The translations under genes and the position numbers were made by a program. 64,000 nt of DNA from Polytrichum commune (Eukaryota; Streptophyta; Polytrichopsida; Polytrichales; Polytrichaceae). The notes beneath the pieces were generated by a model. That model ran no database searches. It was not told the DNA's origin and saw only the letters and a list, made by a program, of their open reading frames with translations. The stretch is taken from NCBI GenBank assembly GCA_950295325.1, contig OX485804.1:62090533-62154532 (forward strand), read 5' to 3'. Of the stretch, positions 61,181-64,000 are shown piece by piece (the first letter of the stretch is position 1; every line of letters starts with the position of its first letter).

Positions 61181-64000
61181 AATTTAGTTTTATCCCCAAT
61201 GAAGTAAGCTTATAGCTAGGGGGCTTCACTTGAGGTAACATCCAAGGGTTAGGGCGCAACACGGCATCAAGCTTTGGCCCCTCCTCATCTCACATTGCGT
61301 TGGTTAAATGGACCTCCTAGGGCGATAACGGTTTTCAAGGTTTTAAAGGAACGAGAGAGGCCAAGGCTTTCCAATAGACATCATGCCCTTGTAATAACGT
61401 GTCGTCATATTTCACTTCCGAGAGCAACGTTGTCGTTTCACCATGGGGAATGAACGAGGCAACGAAATTGGTTGGGGCAAAGGAAAATTAATTCTTTAAA
61501 CGGGTTCTATGTTGTAGAACACCTCGAGTGGAGGGATTTCTCCGGTGTGTAGGGACGCTCGGACCAAGGGCGGAACACCTCGATGACCTTGCATGTTGGA
61601 AAGCATGACATAAGAGGTGTGGTATCATACATAACATCATTCGACTATGGTCACACACAACTAATTAGGTGAAAGGCAAAGGAAAGTAGAAGCAAAAACA
61701 CGGGCTACTTAGTCAACGTTGGTCTTTTAGTGGCCATTGTAATCAAATGTGTGTAGAATTCAAACCTATTTACAAAAACAATACATGTATTTATATGAAC
61801 ATCAAACAAGTTTTTGATACAAAATACACATTACAAATGAGAGATCCCACTAGCTCTACCGACAAGATTTGTAGACGAGAATGCAAAAAGGATGGCCAAG
61901 GAACCAAACTAAAAATGCTTTTGGAGCATGCCGCCCTAGCTAGTGGAGGAGAAGTTGCACAAAAGATGCGTTGTAGCCTACCACCACATGAGCTTCCATC
62001 TTCATGCCTACAAATGCCCCCCCCCAGGTGCAACAATCAACCAAATTAAATTAAAAAGTAACGCATGTATTTGGGTACCGGCGTGAATGTGAGCCCGTTA
62101 GCCTAATGTTGATCATTGATTATGATGCAACAACCAACCAATGTTAGTTTTTATCAAGAGATTGTGAATCATGGCCTTTGTCTGCTACTTAATTCCTAAA
62201 GGACCACATGTAGAGCAAAGTAGAATTTAAAACAATCTTCACATTTTTAATCGGGGAGATTAAAGTGGTGTTATTTTAGATTATTTTTTTCCCCTCAAAT
62301 CATCTTTACATATTGATTAAAGTGGTCATGAGAGTACTTGTATTTTATTGGCGTTATTTGTAGGATAGAGACTATGCATCAACTTCTATGTTTCAAGAGT
62401 AAATTTCCTAATCACTTTGCGTTCACACTCGGACGTTACTTGTTCCCGTTATTTTTGGTCCAGTTTATTCAATGTGGATGTGAATTGTAGTTATATATAT
62501 CTAGTTAACTATAATTGCTCCTTAAACTGTATTGAAAAAATTATTAACTATAGTTATTTTGGCAGTTTGTTAATTATTTATTTTTAAAAATAGGGTGATA
62601 AATGAGTAGCTTTAGTCCTTGACCCGCATTTGAGAAGAAGGTGCACAAAATCCAATATTTTTTTGGTTATAGGTATAGTAAATAGCCACGGATTGGCATG
62701 AGCAAAGTGGACAACTACAGTTGCAGTCTTTCATAGTAAAGGATAGAGCCTCACGCTTCTACCATTTTCTTGTTCTCATAGCATTTGACAACATTATGAC
62801 CGCCAAGATTAACTAGTAGTTTGTCACAAGAGTGTTATGCCTTGTGTTGTCCTACACAAGTGGCCAATTCTATTTGGCTCGTTTCAAAAACTATCTCAAA
62901 AGGCAAAGTCAATAATCCATTGCAATGCAATCGAGCCTCAAAACAATTTCAAAAATCCACAATACAAACAAAAAAAAAAAAAAAAAAGTCTACAAAATAG
63001 GTATCCACTCGAGAACAACATGAGGTGTTCTTATTGTGGGACAATGATGTATGATATTTACCATGATATCATGGAAATAATATAAAATTAGTTTCATGAA
63101 ATTTTTAGTAGGTTACATGTTGTGTAGGGCCTACTTTATTTTGAAATCACTTCAAACTCTTTGATACCATCAATAAAAGAAGACCCTATCTTTGGCCACT
63201 TGTAGTTTCTAATTTATTGGGGGTGTCGGCTTCAAGAAAATGTTTGAAAATTTTGTAGACAAGTTATTAGGCGGCTAAGGGAGATGTGCAAAATGACAAT
63301 GGAAAGAGAAAACTAGCTCAATGTGCTTCTAACCCTTATTATTATTATTACTATTATTAAATACAATCTTCTCATCCACATTGGACCAAATTTCATCCAC
63401 AATAAAACCAAAGTTCATCCCAACAAACCAAATCTCCTCCATAGTAATTGAAAGTCCGGTCATGTTCCCAACGAAAACCCACTATTTGTTTTTTAACACA
63501 ACTCATTTTCTAAACATACTCATCTTCCAAAAAACATTATTCATTCCATTCTTGTTAGGCTATTTTACCCCAAAACAAATAAAAGTAAATTAGCACAATT
63601 TATGGTATCGTATGTTATATATAAATCACTTATGGATACTTAACAAAGCGCAATATAGTTCTATACAAATATATAATATTTTTGTCTTACAAAAATATTC
63701 CACCCTACCTTTTTTTCACACGTTATTTCTAAGTAAAATTGTATTGAACTCCCCTAGTTTGGATTTAAGACAAAGTTAGCAAACATGATAAAGAAATGGA
63801 CAAATGACCATTTTTTGCCTTATGGTCCTTTAGGGGTTGAATAGCAACCTAATGAGACAAATCAATAATGGGTATAGCCTAACCTCCAACTTCACATACA
63901 ATTTCGACCATTGGATCAGACCATGAGTTGTTTCGTTTAGTTGGCAATTACGAATCACAAAGAATGTTTGTCCAAGATCTAGAATTGGAGTTGAGATGCA
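61181..64000. other. Repeat-derived intergenic end of the window
   Basis: 62330-62800 is an inverted copy of 37560-38060, and 63900-64000 contains a further related piece. Other contents are AT-rich, with a 9-base C run at 62017 and an A run at 62971. ORFs such as 61747-62049 have no recognisable domain. No gene is called. Confidence 0.5.

Noticed and set aside
1-64000. Functional tRNA, rRNA or snoRNA genes
   Set aside because: No complete cloverleaf or conserved rRNA stretch was found by eye; only a degenerate tRNA-like segment at 48418-48478.

Overview
The window is nuclear DNA of a land plant with a large, repeat-rich genome. Five protein-coding genes, most with GT-AG introns, sit in AT-rich sequence full of decayed DNA transposons, LINE fragments, minisatellites and microsatellites. 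The proteins are plant-type: a RabA4-class GTPase, a DUF538 secreted protein, a TMEM50 homologue, a four-repeat DnaJ-type zinc-finger protein and an ANP32-type nuclear protein. The style of the LINE remnants and the low gene density (about one gene per 13 kb) would fit a fern or another non-seed vascular plant. That is inference; the species cannot be fixed from the sequence alone.

Layout. At 1-16 kb there is a broken GH1 beta-glucosidase pseudogene (545-1915) next to a TIR element, then a run of MITEs, a minus-strand LINE remnant (7150-8220), a tandem array split by a MITE (9651-10860), and a 3.5 kb PIF/Harbinger element with a decayed DDE transposase (12116-15582). At 16.6-20.0 kb lies the RabA4-like gene on the minus strand, with a 1.6 kb intron in its 5' leader that contains its own tandem repeats. 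At 20-34 kb there is a gene desert of satellite-like repeats, MITEs and LINE pieces. At 34.2-37.0 kb lies the DUF538 gene (minus strand), with an intronless CDS and an inferred 1.9 kb leader intron. At 37-46 kb there is another desert with a 914 bp TIR element and a 737 bp foldback element. At 46.4-49.7 kb the TMEM50-like gene occupies four exons on the plus strand, with a tandem array of about 285 bp units in intron 1. The zinc-finger gene lies at 52.5-53.0 kb (minus), abutting a 75 bp minisatellite. The ANP32-like gene lies at 57.7-60.7 kb (minus), with three coding exons plus an inferred leader exon. The last 3 kb are repeat-derived.

The genes are unrelated housekeeping-type loci: membrane traffic, a small secreted protein, a small membrane protein, a probable plastid thiol/zinc protein and a chromatin/phosphatase regulator. 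They do not form a cluster or pathway. The most unusual observations are (i) a stretch of about 31 nt, nearly identical, at the 3' end of the leader exons of the otherwise unrelated RabA4 and DUF538 genes, directly at the splice donor; (ii) several structured elements with long inverted repeats and self-consistent target duplications; (iii) a perfect 12 bp hairpin with a TTCG loop at 50399-50426; and (iv) tandem arrays that repeatedly sit inside introns or at the edges of genes. I found no CRISPR, operon-like or defence system and no convincing novel multi-gene system.
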